Positions 42,841-55,743 of a stretch of DNA of 64,000 nucleotides are shown here, one piece after another. Position numbers and translations under genes: made by a program. The notes beneath the pieces are model-generated. The model did no database searches, was not told the DNA's origin, and saw only the letters and a program-made list of their open reading frames with translations. This DNA is from Spirometra erinaceieuropaei (lineage: Eukaryota > Platyhelminthes > Cestoda > Diphyllobothriidea > Diphyllobothriidae), in NCBI GenBank assembly GCA_902702965.1, contig CACRXP010000181.1, positions 742,088-806,087 of the forward strand. Direction: 5' to 3'. The stretch's first letter is position 1, and each line of letters begins with the position of its first letter.

Positions 42841-45800
42841 GCCTACGTATATACACATGTGTATATTGTATCCACTGATGTGGCCTCCCAAGAGGCAAAT
42901 ACTCACCCAGCAGATAACCTTTCATATCAATTACTGTTTAGACTTGGAAATAAAAGAATGCACGTTATTTAAGGGTCGATGCTTCTTTATTAGCCATTAA
43001 AAGTTTGTACACAGATTCTCACCGAGGATTTGGATTACAGAAAGCATGAAAATCTTGAAAGGTCTCATGTCGGGTGCGGGTGTACAAAATTTCATGTTTC
43101 AGGTTTCCAGTACAAATGTTGGTCCAGGTGCTCGTCGTACGTAGGGTATTTGATCCCTGATGGCTGTTAGAAGACTTCGCTTATAGCCTGGACTTTTTCG
43201 GCGATGCCGCAGTCTTGCTATGACAACCTAAACACACAAAAACAGAACCTTGTTTATTTTTTGGTCAAAGTACAACCGAAAAAGGTCTAAGTAAGGCGAA
43301 GGCATTTAGAGAGTTTTTAATCTGCAAGTGCTTCCGTTTGGCATGTGGACGTGTTTTCCAAAATATTGTCAGCAAGAAAATGGCAAAATACCCAGAAGAC
43401 ATAAAACTGTTGGTTCCTAATGGCTGCACCAAATCGGGATGGACGGATTCATAGCCCAGTCCGTGAGGTAGCCAGTCTTTCATTTTAGTAATAACCGTTT
43501 GATGGTATTGCGAGCTTTCGAGGCACACGTAGGATAGGCAAGTTCCTTGCGTAAATCAAGCTTTAGAAATAATCGCACGAGCTAACTATTTCGTGTTATT
43601 TGATTTCAGAGGACTGGGCTGAATTGGGCTACCTATAGAAATCCCAGCAAGTGGCCCCTTCTGCTCCCTCCCTACGTTAGGACCAACAGACGAGATTTCA
43701 CCAGGTGTCCCAGTCCATCACAGCTCGACAGAGCATGTTCAAGAAGGCTTAGGTCTTTCTGTGATTTCCCAAGGGCCTCTGCGGTTCTCATTCGAATGCC
43801 ACGCCTAAAGACCAGTCTATTTTATCCTGATCTGGTTCATTTGTTTGTGTACTTGCGGCCGTTTACTTGAAATGTTGGTTGATTTGCTTATGCCGTACTG
43901 GTATCTTTATCTCCCTTACTCTCCTCGGAAACTAACGCGTAAACTTGCGGTAAATTCTTTAGGACAAACACTTCCGGGCTCTGTCAGAAAGTTCGTACGA
44001 ATATTTAGGCTGCAATTCATCAGTTTCGGCAGATAACCACTTAATACAATCTGTTAACATTTGTACGCCATTAACTATCGGCTGGCCGTTTTTGTGGATT
44101 CAGCTGTTATCTGCTGTGCCTGGTAGATTTCAGCTCATATATTTGCATAAACTTCCGGACTTAGCCTATAAATCCGAATTTCGAAGAATTTCCTCGAAAG
44201 CAGCGTAACACCTGGGAAAATTAAAAAGCCAAAAAAAGCAAAAATCGGAGTTCATTTACGAGAGAACACATAGGGGAAGCTGGAGGACTCATTGATGGGC
44301 CGAGGCCTTCGTAACTGTGTCACGCAGCGACACAATATCGGTAAAACGCGTGTCTGAGCATTTAGTTAGTACCCGGGCTGTGAGTATGGTAAATCGTGCA
44401 ACAGCTGATAATATCAATTATAGGTTACTTTCGCTCTCGTAGTCATCATAATGGCATGAATAGACGTCATGTCAAAGGAGATGCAACTTAACTGAAAATA
44501 GGTCTGTCAAGTGCATGATCCAACTGTAAAGCAACTTGATCGGCATCAGAAACTAAAAAATTAAATAACTCGAGATGCATATCCATCATTTCATTAATTA
44601 CCGGTATCCATGGGACACTGATATACGAAATAAGAGGATTTTAGTCTTCTTCGGCACTCAGCGACAAAGAACCGTAGCCAGCCATTGAATTATAACGGAT
44701 GGACTTTACGTCCTTTCTTAGATTTACTTTGTTATAGGCATGTTTTTCGCAAATTTTGGCATTGAAGCAACTTGTATTCGTTGGCTCATGGAAACCATCT
44801 CCGCTATGATGCCTGCATACCCTTACTTGTGCCTTTGAATCAGTATGCCAACATACTTCTTTGTAGCGAAATGTATTAAAAGCTAGACCTTATTCTCCGT
44901 TAACTAATGGAATAAACTACACGCCGGAGGCTCCCGAGGGGATTGCTTTCTTTCGGTGTCAACGCGTTCTCTCATGAGTGCACTTTGAAGAGCCGAGGAA
45001 ACCTATTTGGAACCAGCAACCCCCTTGTAGTCCGTATGGTCAGTGTTTTAATGCAACTGAATAGATTTTAATTGTCAAAATTAGTGTCTAGTCCATTTAC
45101 AATCATGGTTGGCTATCTTGAAGAAAACTTTCAAACAGACAGCCCAGGTACGCCGTACACGCACATGTCATTAGAAGACTGTCCATTAAACCCCCTAGAT
45201 CTCGGAAACAGTCAACTACATCTGTTTTATTGACAGAGTTGGAGGGATACTGCATTTTTTGACGCTCATACAAAATCTTTCAATCAGGCTGTTTTTGTGT
45301 ATGATTCGATGGTTTCGAAAGCAAATGTACACTCAAAGTAATACCTAGAAATGTCCTGCTAAGCTTCGCCTTAAACTGTAATTTACAATGGAAAATCAAC
45401 CATTGTAAAGGTGCCACGGGAGAATCCGTTTATAACAGAACCTCGGAGGAAGATGATGCAGATCCATAACCGTATTGACTTTTTTAAAACGTACTCGATA
45501 CGCAAAGTTCGTGCTCCGAAAAACGCTTTGAATCGGGCACAGTTTATCATCGTTCTCTCCACTCTGACACAAAGCCACCAGTTTCCCGCAAAACGGCTTG
45601 TTAAAGGGTTTTCTTCGTATAGGCGCCACGCTTAAAATGGCGTTTTTGTGAACTCTTCTTACTGATACGGGGTAATTCGGTCTAACCAAATTCAATAACT
45701 TTTCCAAAACACTAAAAGCCTCTTTAGGTATGCCTAGAGCGTTTTTGAATACAGTACAGTATTACGTAAGTCCTAGGTACAGCCGTGTGGGAAATATTTG

Positions 45801-46183
45801 GAAAATGCCTTCAGTGATTGTGCATATCAAGTCGACTGGCAAGCCCAAAAGCACTTTAAATCATTGGTTCTCTCGAAAATATAGTTGATGCACAGAAGTC
45901 TATTCAAACACATATTCCAAACTTTAAACCATACAATTTTTGAATAGATAGAGTTCTGCGAAAAGCCACAACATTCTTCTGCTAAGTAGATTTGGCAGAA
46001 ACGATTAACTTTACATATGCATTGTCAGAATAAACACTGAAAAAGGGACCCTTCAAAAACGCGGAGATACGTTACAGTGTGCTCCATCCGTTCATCTTAG
46101 TTACACGGCGGAAGAGAAAGGTCGCGTTCCGCTTTGGTCTAGAGCCCTCGTAGGCGATTACGAGACAGTCAAGAAATACTACT
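42841..46183. other. Unassigned sequence
   Basis: No gene or RNA is recognised. A short element near 44320-44405 (gtcacgcagcgacacaatat, then gggctgtgagtatggt) resembles sequences near 63405-63460. Frames on both strands at 45396-45707 are anonymous. Confidence 0.35.
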
Positions 46184-46270
46184 GACAAAAACATGGGAGC
46201 CTCGGGTGACCATTTCTGCCTTGTTTACCCTCATCGGCCGGTTATGCGCCAGTCCAGGCTGGGATTCTAC
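46184..46270 (-). repeat. tRNA-SINE 3' fragment, diverged
   Basis: Plus-strand text ctgacaaaaacatgggagcc, then tgaccatttctgccttgttt and cgccagtc, is the reverse of the SINE end and body. Confidence 0.55.
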
Positions 46271-47791
46271 GTCTAATAGAGACAGTTATTTTAGTTTGAA
46301 AATTTAACTGTCCTACCCCAGAAACTGGCAGTTATAGCCACCCACTGTTGGCCACTTCTAATATTGTCCTCCACTTGGGCTTTTGGATGAACTAATATTT
46401 GCTTGCCTTTGTTAGGTAACTCAGAACCCTTACATTTATTGGTATTTTTGACTGTTCAACCCCAAGAAACCTTTCGAAAGAGTTCTAAATACAGCGCTCG
46501 CTATAGCTCCTTGCACGTCAGCTCGCTCTGGTCTACGCCTGCTCTCAACTTCCTCGACTTCCTTAAAATCGCTCTGTATAAATTTTAGCGTGAGCTTTTT
46601 TCTTTTCAGATACTGCGAACAGTTGCCTGCGAAGCCCCACAGACATATCAGGGCACCAACTTCTGATACTAGTTAACTGCATTGTTTTGGACGGACAAGA
46701 CTGGTCCTGTTGTACATCTACTCATTCCAAATCTGAAATTAAATGTTTTGTGAAAAGATGGATATTCTCAAGTACTTCCTAGACTTTCAACTGAGGAGCC
46801 GTCCACAAAGACGCCTTGTTGGAACCGTATTCCTCGTTTTGTCTATTATAATGTCTTTATGCGTATCTGGATTGAATTCGCAACTGAGTTCAATCACGAC
46901 ATGCAAAACTGGCACAGTGGTCATAGTACAAGCTCCTAAGTCTGAAACATCACTTTTTCACCAGATTTTTGCAATTAAAATGCAAAAGTGTGAAAGTGCG
47001 TTTACAGACAGTGGTGTGTCTAGAACTCGAAGGCCTTCATGTGATCACGTCTCAGCAGACAGCCTGGGTCGCATCCTTGCCTTGGAAATCAGCAGAGCAT
47101 GACGAATAAGGTCGCGCACGCACCATCTCGCATACGTGCTGACCTTTTCGTAACCACTCACACCTGTATACTCAGGCCTGAAAACCTTGTGACGTCAGCT
47201 AAATAAATGAGGAAATACATACTTTTTCTCTCCTTTTTTACTAGTTGGACATAATCCAGAGGATGCGTTATCAATTCGAGTTATCCAGTAGTCGTTCAGG
47301 GTTATGGGGAGAAGATAAATTGAAAAACTTATCGATTTTCCGGTCTGCTTTGTTTCGCAGAGGAAGAGTGAGAAGGCGATTCGGAGACGTTACGTCATCG
47401 ATGGCACTCCTCTGGCCCAATTATGGAACTGGCTATCATTTAACAAAACCGGACGCCTTATTTCCTAGGTAACATCCTAGATTATTAGATTTTTGTGATT
47501 GCAGCGAAAGTTGCCTGGATTTCGATTTATTCATCTCTTCCAAAGTCCAGTGCTTTGTTTCCCTTATCAGGATGTAGCAAGCATTTGATTGGAGAGTGAA
47601 GCTTGGTAGAATTTCATTTGTCGGTCTCAAAACATTTACGCACTTAACAAAGAAAACCTTTGCGACTCAGCTTTTCTTAAAAAAACTCAGTAAAAACCCC
47701 TTCCAGGAAGCAATTTTTTATCCAATAAATTGAAATCCGGCGCACCAGACTACCGCAGCGAATAGGAAGTTTTCAGTAATGATACTGGCAG
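46271..47791. other. Mostly unassigned sequence
   Basis: Besides the 46743 ORF, only anonymous short frames (46403-46588, 47245-47472) are present. Confidence 0.3.
46743..47102 (+). CDS. Anonymous 119-codon ORF with one hydrophobic segment
   Basis: The frame encodes a basic stretch (RSRPQRR, about residues 18-24) followed by a hydrophobic segment (about 25-45, LVGTVFLVLSIIMSLCV), then a Ser/Thr/Cys-containing tail. This could suggest a single-pass membrane protein exon. A pyrimidine tract ending in cttttcag lies at about 46599-46612, well upstream. No family is recognised, so chance remains likely. Confidence 0.15.
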   Translation: MFCEKMDILKYFLDFQLRSRPQRRLVGTVFLVLSIIMSLCVSGLNSQLSSITTCKTGTVVIVQAPKSETSLFHQIFAIKMQKCESAFTDSGVSRTRRPSCDHVSADSLGRILALEISRA

Positions 47792-48055
47792 AATGATATT
47801 ACCGACAAAGACAGGGGAGACTGGAATGGCCATTTCTGACTTCTGGGCCGTCGTCACCCAGTCATACCCAACCCCAAAGTGTGGAACACCCGAGGCTCGA
47901 ACTTGCGACCTGTTAGTTATAAGTCCAGCGCCTCTAACCACTGGGCCAGGGGCCCGTTGTCCTGTCGGTTTGGATCGGGAATATACAATGGTAGAAGGGC
48001 GTTCACCGATCGTTTCTGCGGAAATCACTCGTCCCGAAAATGAACGTGTCATAAG
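47792..48055 (-). repeat. tRNA-SINE, full length
   Basis: The minus strand begins gggacgagtgatttccgcag, then aaacgatcggtgaacgccct. The A box tggcccagtgg (about 47940-47950) and the B box gttcgagcc (about 47893-47901) both fit the pol III consensus. The body ggtatgactgggtgacgacg and end ctcccctgtctttgtcggta follow. It provides the longest head sequence among the copies. The 100- and 106-codon ORFs across it are artefacts. Confidence 0.92.
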
Positions 48056-48397
48056 TAGTTGTCTTCCAAGTCGTAACCTGTCCCTTCCGCGGACAGGCTC
48101 GTGGTGTTCCTAAAGATTGAGGCTGGGACGCGGAGTAGTTTTGTGTCTTTTTAGGAGGAAAATGAACAGAAGTTTTAAAAGGTAGGTCCCAGTCCCTACA
48201 AAATCAACTAAGAGCACGTGCTTTTGGCATTACCGAACAGCGTCCACGACCGCTGACACGGCTCAAGGCCGAATAAAGGTGTTTTCATAATTTTGTCTCG
48301 AATGCAGAATGGAATACATATATATTTTTTCCATCTGAAGGCTCCATTGGTAACCATCGCAGACTAAATCATTGATGTGGAAAATGCACAACCAAGG

Positions 48398-48480
48398 GCG
48401 TTACTGACAAAGACGTGACGATAAGGTTGACCATTCCCGCCACATTCGTTTTTGCAAGCCAGTCATGCACCAACTGAAGG
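48398..48480 (-). repeat. tRNA-SINE 3' fragment, diverged
   Basis: The plus-strand run ttactgacaaagacgtgacg, then gttgaccattcccgcc and caagccagtcatgcac, is the reversed SINE end and body. Confidence 0.5.
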
Positions 48481-48572
48481 CTGAAAAAGAGACTTCTAGT
48501 CAGCTCTGACAGGATGCTACAACGGGCCAGAGTGACCATGCGTACAAGCGGGACTGGGATTCCTTAAGGCAT

Positions 48573-49095
48573 TAAATGACAGCTCGACCGTAGTCACCGA
48601 CGATGTCCACCGCGTGCTCTGCATCAGGGTGAGAATAGAGACAATGACTTCGCTTGAATTAGTTTATAGTGATAGTAGACATGAGATGAATCTACCGCAC
48701 TTTCTCCTCCCCCACCTAGACCCGGTGTCAAGGCAGCATCAAGAAAGTCGATGGGAGCCAGAGGTGGCAGATGACTGGCACAACTGGACTCGCACTTATG
48801 CGTGTCGCCACACCCCAGGTCCACAACAAACATTTGAACAGAATTTTACACGTAAAAAAGGGAGGGGGCGGCTCGGATTTCACGAACCAGGACTGCCCTA
48901 GAGACCACATTAAGAAGGAGCCATCACAACTTGACTCTCAGTAAACCATTCGGCCACTCCGCATAACTACATACTGGGCTGACTGCGTGGGCTGAATTGA
49001 ATTGTAAGTTGGAAACCCTCTAAGCCACGACGCTTAGGGCACCGTGATAGTCTACGATCCGGGTCACATATGCAGGAGCGGAGTCAAATTGAGGG
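48573..49095 (-). mobile_element. 5'-truncated retroelement tail (repeat A)
   Basis: It shares the 3' terminus (attaaatgacagctcgaccg, then gatgtccaccgcgtgctct) and the tagtgatagtagac and gaagaaag/ccag blocks with 11233-11945. The far end (gctgactgcgtgggctgaat, then atgcaggag) matches 11830-11930, so this is the longest of the orphan tails. The frames within it are shadows. Confidence 0.8.
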
Positions 49096-49462
49096 GTGCC
49101 ATGGCATAAAATAATGACCCAAGGAACAGTGGTTACTTTCCATCAGAATGCCATACCCTTACTGGTTTACCGGACTTTGTGACATGTCTCGTCTCACCTT
49201 ACAATTTCGAACTAAGACCTCATGTGGAGAATCGATACACTTAATACAAGATGGGCGAAACAGTGTTGCAGACCTATGTGAATCTCGACATCCGCCAGCG
49301 CAGTTGGGCGCACTTAGGAGCACACTTCTTTTCTGTTACCTCTTGCTCTCCTCTTCCAATTTTTTCTATAAATTCGTTCCATACGTACACAGAGAAATAT
49401 GTAAAGAGCACTATGAATATTGCCGACACAAGCTAGAATGCGAGTTCCAGGAACTAGTTGAT

Positions 49463-49489
49463 AAGAAGAAGAAGAAGAAGAAGAAGAAT
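49463..49489. repeat. (AAG)n microsatellite
   Basis: About eight AAG units, translated as poly-Lys in one frame. It lies directly before the Penelope-like segment. Confidence 0.9.
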
Positions 49490-49491
49490 AA

Positions 49492-50260
49492 GCGATTCCG
49501 TACATAAAGAACGTCTTCGAGGACGTTAGTCGCCTTCTCGCACCACTAGGGTTGGAGTTACACACAGACCAGAGGTCGCCATAAGACGTCAGGTGATGAG
49601 ACCAAAAGACTCACTACCACGGCAAGAAACATCTAGAATCGTTTACTGGATCTGGCGCAGTTGCGGGCAACGCAACTACGTCGGAGAAACTGGAAGACTG
49701 TTCCGGACGCGAATTGCCGGACACACGGCAACGGTGCGGAGAAAGGACGCCAACTCTCAGGTCGCGGCCCATTCGACGAGACCCGGCCACACATTCAAGT
49801 TTGATTAGGCCGAAATTCTCGCGAGAGGGGATAATCGCGTGAGCCGCGAGTTGCTTGAGTCATGGTTCACGGGACCTCAGTCTATCAACAAGTGCAACGA
49901 CATCCCTACTCCAGATTCGGTGCTGAGGCATAGGCTGGCCAAAGTAATTGATCACTCGGTGAGCGCGCAAGCCGGTGAGCCAGATGGCCGGGCAATCATC
50001 ACGCCACCACTTGCATGCCGGCCATCACCGGCGGGCAACAACTCTTGATGAAGGGAAGCGTAGTTAATTACTAATAGTATGCGGTAGCATGGCGACTGCA
50101 TCCTATAAATACGGTAAATTCCTGTACCTGAATCACCCGTTTCTGGCGCTGTCTCTCATAATGGGTGCGAGTGAGAATCCGAAACGTCAGGCGAATAAAG
50201 GCCTTGTTCAGGCGATCGCTTCTTCTTCGTATCAATAGGAATATTCTTGCATTTAGGAAG
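49492..50260 (+). pseudogene. Penelope-like element remnant 2 (GIY-YIG domain and 3' tail)
   Basis: IPYIKNVFEDVSRLLAPLG, at 49492-49550, is the connector between RT and endonuclease. After a frameshift the frame 49593-49806 reads ETSRIVYWIWRSCGQRNYVG, then ETGRLFRTRIAGH and NSQVAAHSTRPGHTFKFD. A stop at 49807 is followed, in the same frame, by EILARGDNRVSRELLESWFT and INKCNDIPTPDSVLRHRLAK to about 49940. YVG, the Arg and His of TRIAGH, and the Glu of RELLESW are the GIY-YIG landmarks. The 3' tail (cgaaacgtcaggcgaataaa at 50180) is the non-coding end. No RT core was found upstream. This copy is better preserved than the one at 17250. Confidence 0.85.
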
Positions 50261-53200
50261 CAGAACACAGTCTGAGACATCCTGTGGAGAATAGTAAATC
50301 TACACAGCTCGAAAACATTGATTTAGTCGGACTGCTCTACCGGTAAAGAAGGCAGCATCGACCATTTGCGCAACCGGCGGTACAATTACCTTGGATCGGT
50401 GATTTCATTCTGCCTGACAGCAAACATACTTTCTTTCGCATATTCTAGCTGACAATGAGCAATGCCTAAACTCTTGTTTCATCACGCATATCAATTTGCA
50501 CTTATCACTCAAAGTTCTCTTAGCTAATTTTCCACTTTTAATTAAAGACTCCTATACAATGGAATTTTGTTACAGGCGTCAATTCGGGCTCGTTATACGG
50601 GCCAGGATGAGCTCAAAACTGGGTGCTTATTCCGCATGAAAGTATGTGCAATAAATCACTTACCAGCAGCAACGTCTCCAAACACATGTTACCCGAGACT
50701 GCGCAGGCCAGGTCTGTAACAGGCCTGCCGTTTAGCCAAAATTCCTGTGAAAAACTGTCCTAACCAATGGAATATGCTTTCTGCGTCTTCTTTCGCACCC
50801 TGTCCTCCTTTGGCGGTAACTAAGGTGATCACCGACATCGTGTCAAATCGTGCAGGTCCGCTCTAGAGTCGTAGTGCGGCCAGGAGCAAGACCCGCAGTT
50901 AGGCGACTCGACCTCACATGTATCCGACGCAACAGTGGGGGCAACAGCAACTTGTACGGATTGCAACCTGTGTGTGCGTGTGTGTATATTGTGCAGCGTC
51001 GGTAGGGCCGACGCCAGCGTGCTCACCCTCGCACGCATACATAAAGCCGGTTAGGACAGAATCAACGACATTCCTCAGGTCCCAGGCTATTTCAGGCGTC
51101 ATGCGCTGTTTTGCCTCAACGAGGACGCCAGGACTTGTTGAAAGGACGTATCCGCACTTTTGCCGGTCACGGCCTGCAGCTTCTTTTTCCCAGTGGAGGG
51201 CATGACAGTGCGGCGTCTCCATCTGACTCATGTCGACTTTTTATCCCTTCGGGAGTGCGCATAGCTGCACTTCCGCAAAGTTGACTGCATCGGCGCCCAC
51301 GCGCACCTGAGCGAGAGTGGGTGGAAATAATTAATTCGGAAAATTTACGCGCCAAGCCGGATTTTAGCAAAAGACTTTGCCAGTGGGGCAGATGACCGAA
51401 CTAACGGTTTTTGAGATTGGCGACCGCTCTCTGAGCTCGAGAGCACTCGGCTTCCACCACTGTCTCCTTCACTCCAGAGCGGCTATTCTCGGTTGGCCTT
51501 TCTCATTCCATTGGAGGCCTGTATAATTATTCCGTAGAAAATTATTTAATACAGGTAATAGCGGGACGCTAGACTTCACGCTGAGCTTCCAATCTACGAA
51601 AGTAGACAATTTTCGGACCTGTTTCACTTCCAGCACATGATTACGAACAACTTAACATGACCAACGCAGTCGATTATTTGAAATACTAGAGCCGTAGACA
51701 GTTCAGTTCCATCTCCACTGGCCTCGTCCATGTGTTCACTGGGTTTACTACAGTCTGGGAATTAACAGTGCTCTCGGTAAATTGCGTATGAGGGCAGGTT
51801 ACTCGAACTGACAATTCCCCTTCTCTCTTTTCTATCAGAAGTAGTCTATGAACCATCGCCATGCGTCTCACCGCCCTGTTGGCACAGCTGATAGTGTGCT
51901 GTCCCATGAACAATCGGGTGGCAAACAGGTCGTACTGACTGAGCTGCTATCCGCTAATTGGGCCTAAAGAAAGTCGGCTGGGCTCCTGTGTTGCCTTGAC
52001 CCCAAAACAGCACCACTGATGTCGAAAAATTGACCTGTGTCCATGGCTAAAGCAAATGATCACGCAGTTCCTGTCAAGTTAATTCCCTACGTTTATAGTC
52101 CTGGTCTATGCACTTGAACCCATTTGCGAAATCTAGTTTTCTTCCATGAGGTAAAGATCGCCTAGGTTATGAACTGGGATTTGCTAATGGCTTCCACACC
52201 TACGGAAAACTGTTTTGTGGGGCACGGTTATAAGTACCCCTGTATATTATAGGTGGTCTTGCGCTAAATTCCAGGTGGGGTTAGGGTTGAGGTTGGTGTT
52301 AGCTCTAGCATTAAGGTTAAAACATGAAACTAGGCGCCTCTCTGTTACACATATTCCCATGTTCGAAAAACCGCTTTTAGAAGGAAATATACGCACAAAA
52401 ATTAGATTAAGCTGGTTTTGGTCTTTAGGTGTTTGCCTTATGCTGCACTGTTTGAAGAAACGATCAGGGCATTCCTTCCCGGACGTCTAATCCGAGAGAT
52501 TATTAACCTGTCGTATCGGCTGGTATGGACGGATGGGTACCAATTCCCTAAAAGAGTGCGCGAACGCAATTACATTTATCCCCATTGGGAGATTTCTGCG
52601 GAATTTTCGTTGCCGACCTGTCCAGATATTCATTTGGGCATCTTCATTTGGGAGTGGTAGTTTGCATGTCCGGACAGAAGAATACTCACAGACATCGCCG
52701 CTTCCTCCATCTCTGCCACCGATTTATCTCAAGCAAATACTACAGTGAATTAAGTGGCTCCCTTTGACAAAACCCGCATGCCGGGCATATAAGGAAATTA
52801 GAATTTTATTTGATGATTGGATAAAGGGCGAGGTCATCAGATCGCTCGTCTTAAGATTTAAAACAGGTATGGTGGATCAGGGTTCGCACAGAGTATCGTG
52901 AGCGGTAGATCGCGCTGTGGTCGTGTAGTCACTTTATGTACATCAATGCGTCTGACTGGCCGTTTCAATGTAATATGTTGACGATTCTCATCAAACTTGT
53001 CCGTAGACGTGGTGGGTTCCCTGCACTGATCCATCTGACGCTCAGCCCTCAGCTATGGGCTCAAGAGGTTGTTCTCTGCACAGCGATGGCATCCCGAAAA
53101 TCGTTCGCGACCGGTACCCCGTATGTGCGTGTCTCCATATGCAGTGTGGGAATTCTGGGCAGAAAGTGCTATGGACTCCTTTTCTGCATTGTTACAGAAA

Positions 53201-54449
53201 GGTTTTAGAAATGAGAGATATCTTCACAAGATCGCTGATGACAGGGATGAATGCGGATGATTGGAATTTGACACAGTAGTATAGTATATTAAACAATCTG
53301 TTGCAATAGGTCAAAATACTCACCTTCCCGAAAATGCCTTAAGAGGGAAAGGGCGGAAGTGTGCATACTGCCATAAATTATGAGGTGGATGGAGTTATAT
53401 AACCAAATTTATTTTTGATTTTAATTAACAGTTGGTAACACAATTGAGAACATAAATGTGTATTTCCGCATAGACCGGCTGGAATACTATATATTTGAAT
53501 GAATTTCGAAGAGAATGACTACTGATTTCTAAAATTTTTCGGTTGGAACGACAGTAGTCATAATAACTGGGAATCCTATGTGGGCTTGAATGTAACATGT
53601 TTTATGCTTGTTTTGACATGGCTTTTAATGTGTGTATTTTGCTTTAGACAATAAGGCGAGTCCTGAAATTCCACAAGGGCTAAGCAACGTTGGTTCCGTG
53701 AAGTTTCCTCCTCCGTGAAGCCCTCCTTGCCAAAATAACTTAACGTCAATCTAAAATATTTTCAGAAAGAACTGTGTGAGTTCGAATAGCCATTCCCTGC
53801 CTTTGGTCACCGTCAGGCAGTCAGCGGTATCCTAATTTCAGTCCAGAAATACCAGGATACAGGCGATCATTTAGCTACGGTCTTCCACTCTACCACTTTC
53901 AGCCGGTTATGTTCAAAACTCGCGGGGAAGACGTACACTGATTTAGCCTGTATGTTAGAAAAAATAGGACGATTGTACTGCCTCTGAGATTTGCTCTCGA
54001 ACGTCACCTAGAGATTAGTTTAGTCTGAAAATTACATAGTTAATCTACTTATTAGATTTGAGTAAAACATATTCATTAAACTATATATCTCCGATTTTGC
54101 TGCCCAGGTGAAACGTCAATGTTTTTGGCAGTAGAAGAGGATCGAACACGTGGATTTCGCTGGGATCAAACGAGGGTGATGTGTGATGGAGTTCTTCTCA
54201 TCAGGATCTCACCTTGGAAATTTTTCCTGAAGTTGCCTTCCACTGGAAGCGCCTAGAGACCTTTGGAATTACAACCATAAGAAAAAAAGTTATTTTGTTT
54301 ATGTACCAGACATTGTTGATGCCGAGATCGGGTTATTGAGGAAGCGCCTTTATGTGCTCTGCTTCTATATAACTTGATAGACTGGCGCATTCTCTGGGGA
54401 TCTGAAAGAAATCTGAACATTAGATATGCGATGAGACAATTCACATTAA
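50261..54449. other. 4.2 kb without recognised genes
   Basis: Frames at 50914-51231 and 51167-51370 (minus strand) and 52215-52767 (plus strand) are anonymous. A GT microsatellite lies at about 50970-50987. A telomere-like run (ggttagggttgaggttggtg, then ttaaggtta) lies at 52274-52320. Confidence 0.35.
53790..53835 (-). repeat. Possible SINE body fragment
   Basis: gccattccctgcctttggtc, then accgtcaggcagtcagcggtat, resembles the reversed SINE body but is strongly diverged. Confidence 0.35.
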
Positions 54450-54890
54450 TGGCAGTTAGGCTGTCGTGTCTAACGATGTCCACCGTATGCTCTACGCAAG
54501 GTGAGAACAGGCACGATGACCAGCGCATGAATTAGTTTGTAGTAAACTTGCTCAACGTTTACTGCATTCTCCCCTTCTTCCCCACCTGGGCCCAGTGTCA
54601 AGACATGGTCAAGAGAACCGGAGGCTGGGAGGGCGTAGTTGGCTGGCACGGTCGGTCCCGCGCCTAGGCGTACCACCACACCCCCTGGCGCGCAATAAAC
54701 ACTTGATTAGGATTTTAACTGACGACAAAAATGAGTCAGAAGGACAACCATGCACACGGTCTCTATACACAGCGGGAGCGCATGCGCATCTACCGGCAGG
54801 GAACCAGGTGCCTGAGAACTGCCAGCGCACACCAGACTGCGAGGGCCGCGGTTTGCTAACTCATGGCATACCAGACGCACGCAATCTTTA
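54450..54890 (-). mobile_element. 5'-truncated retroelement tail (repeat A)
   Basis: The 3' terminus (gatgtccaccgtatgctcta), then cgcatgaattagtttgtagt, agagaaccggaggctgggag, ggcgtaccaccacaccccct and attaggattttaact, are in the same order as in the other copies. The far edge near 54890 is unclear. Confidence 0.75.
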
Positions 54891-55436
54891 AAGCCTAATT
54901 ATCGGTAATAACCGTGGGAGTACAACCCTGTGACCTCCACCGCTGCTCAAAAGAAGTCTCGGGAATAAAGCCTGAATCCACTGGCGCCCCAAAATATTGT
55001 TATTAGGGGAGTGTTATGCATACTTCCATTAGACTGAATGTTGATCCTTGATGCACGTTGGGAAATTGCGATCCTCGGTGGTAGTGACATCAGAATTAAT
55101 CGGAGTAGACGTTGCAAAGCACCAAACATTCCCGAATGCTCATACATGGTCTGATGGTTCAGCGAATGCGCTACAAACAGATTTACCTGTGGCTTAAAAG
55201 CGTTTGCTTGAAGGTTCATTTGTTAGGCTTTTCCTGCTGGCTAAATGAAAAGGTGAACGAATGTGGTAAAGGCTGGTTTTAAGCGCATTTATGGATAAGC
55301 GGCTGTCGGTCCGTAGGATGGGCGTGCCATTTGGCTCAAGTGAACTCGGTGTCTGCCACCGACTGAGCGCGGTGGAAGTCAACACTTCGTGCTGTGGTGA
55401 GCCGACCTCAAGCGGCCATGACAAAGGCTGGGTAAA
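54891..55436. other. Unassigned sequence
   Basis: Short frames only; no domain or repeat is recognised. Confidence 0.35.
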
Positions 55437-55743
55437 ATGTGGTTATGTAGCCCCACCTGATGGGCACAATACTGTTCGAGTTGGGGTTAGGGAGCAGAGT
55501 TAGGGCAAGGTGTTAGGGTTAAGGATTAAGTTAAGAGTTAGGGGTTAGGGTTAGGGGTAGACCAACTATTCCTTAACCACTCAAAGTACAACCGCGCATT
55601 TCCAATAGCTTTTTTGCATACAACTACTTGACCTCGTCGCTTGTGCGTCCCCCGACCCCACGTGTAGAACCCCTTACTACCACCGAGCCCGTATTACAGG
55701 TGGCTGGGGTTTGTTTACCCCAGGTGGGGCTATATAATCACAT
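55437..55743. mobile_element. Inverted-repeat element with telomere-like core, copy B1
   Basis: Termini atgtggttatgtagccccac (55437) and the reverse complement at 55721-55743 match at 21 of 23 bases. Inside, at about 55475-55557, lie irregular ggttaggg, gagttaggg and ggggttagggttagggg units, related to the animal telomere repeat TTAGGG. The other half (ctcaaagtacaaccgcgcat, then ttgacctcgtcgcttgtgcg) recurs at 57190-57260. No target duplication is evident. It is probably a non-autonomous DNA element; the transposase family is unknown. Confidence 0.7.

Noticed and set aside
47750..48113. ORFs of 100 and 106 codons on both strands
   Set aside because: They lie in a full-length SINE. Such frames recur in every SINE copy of this family.
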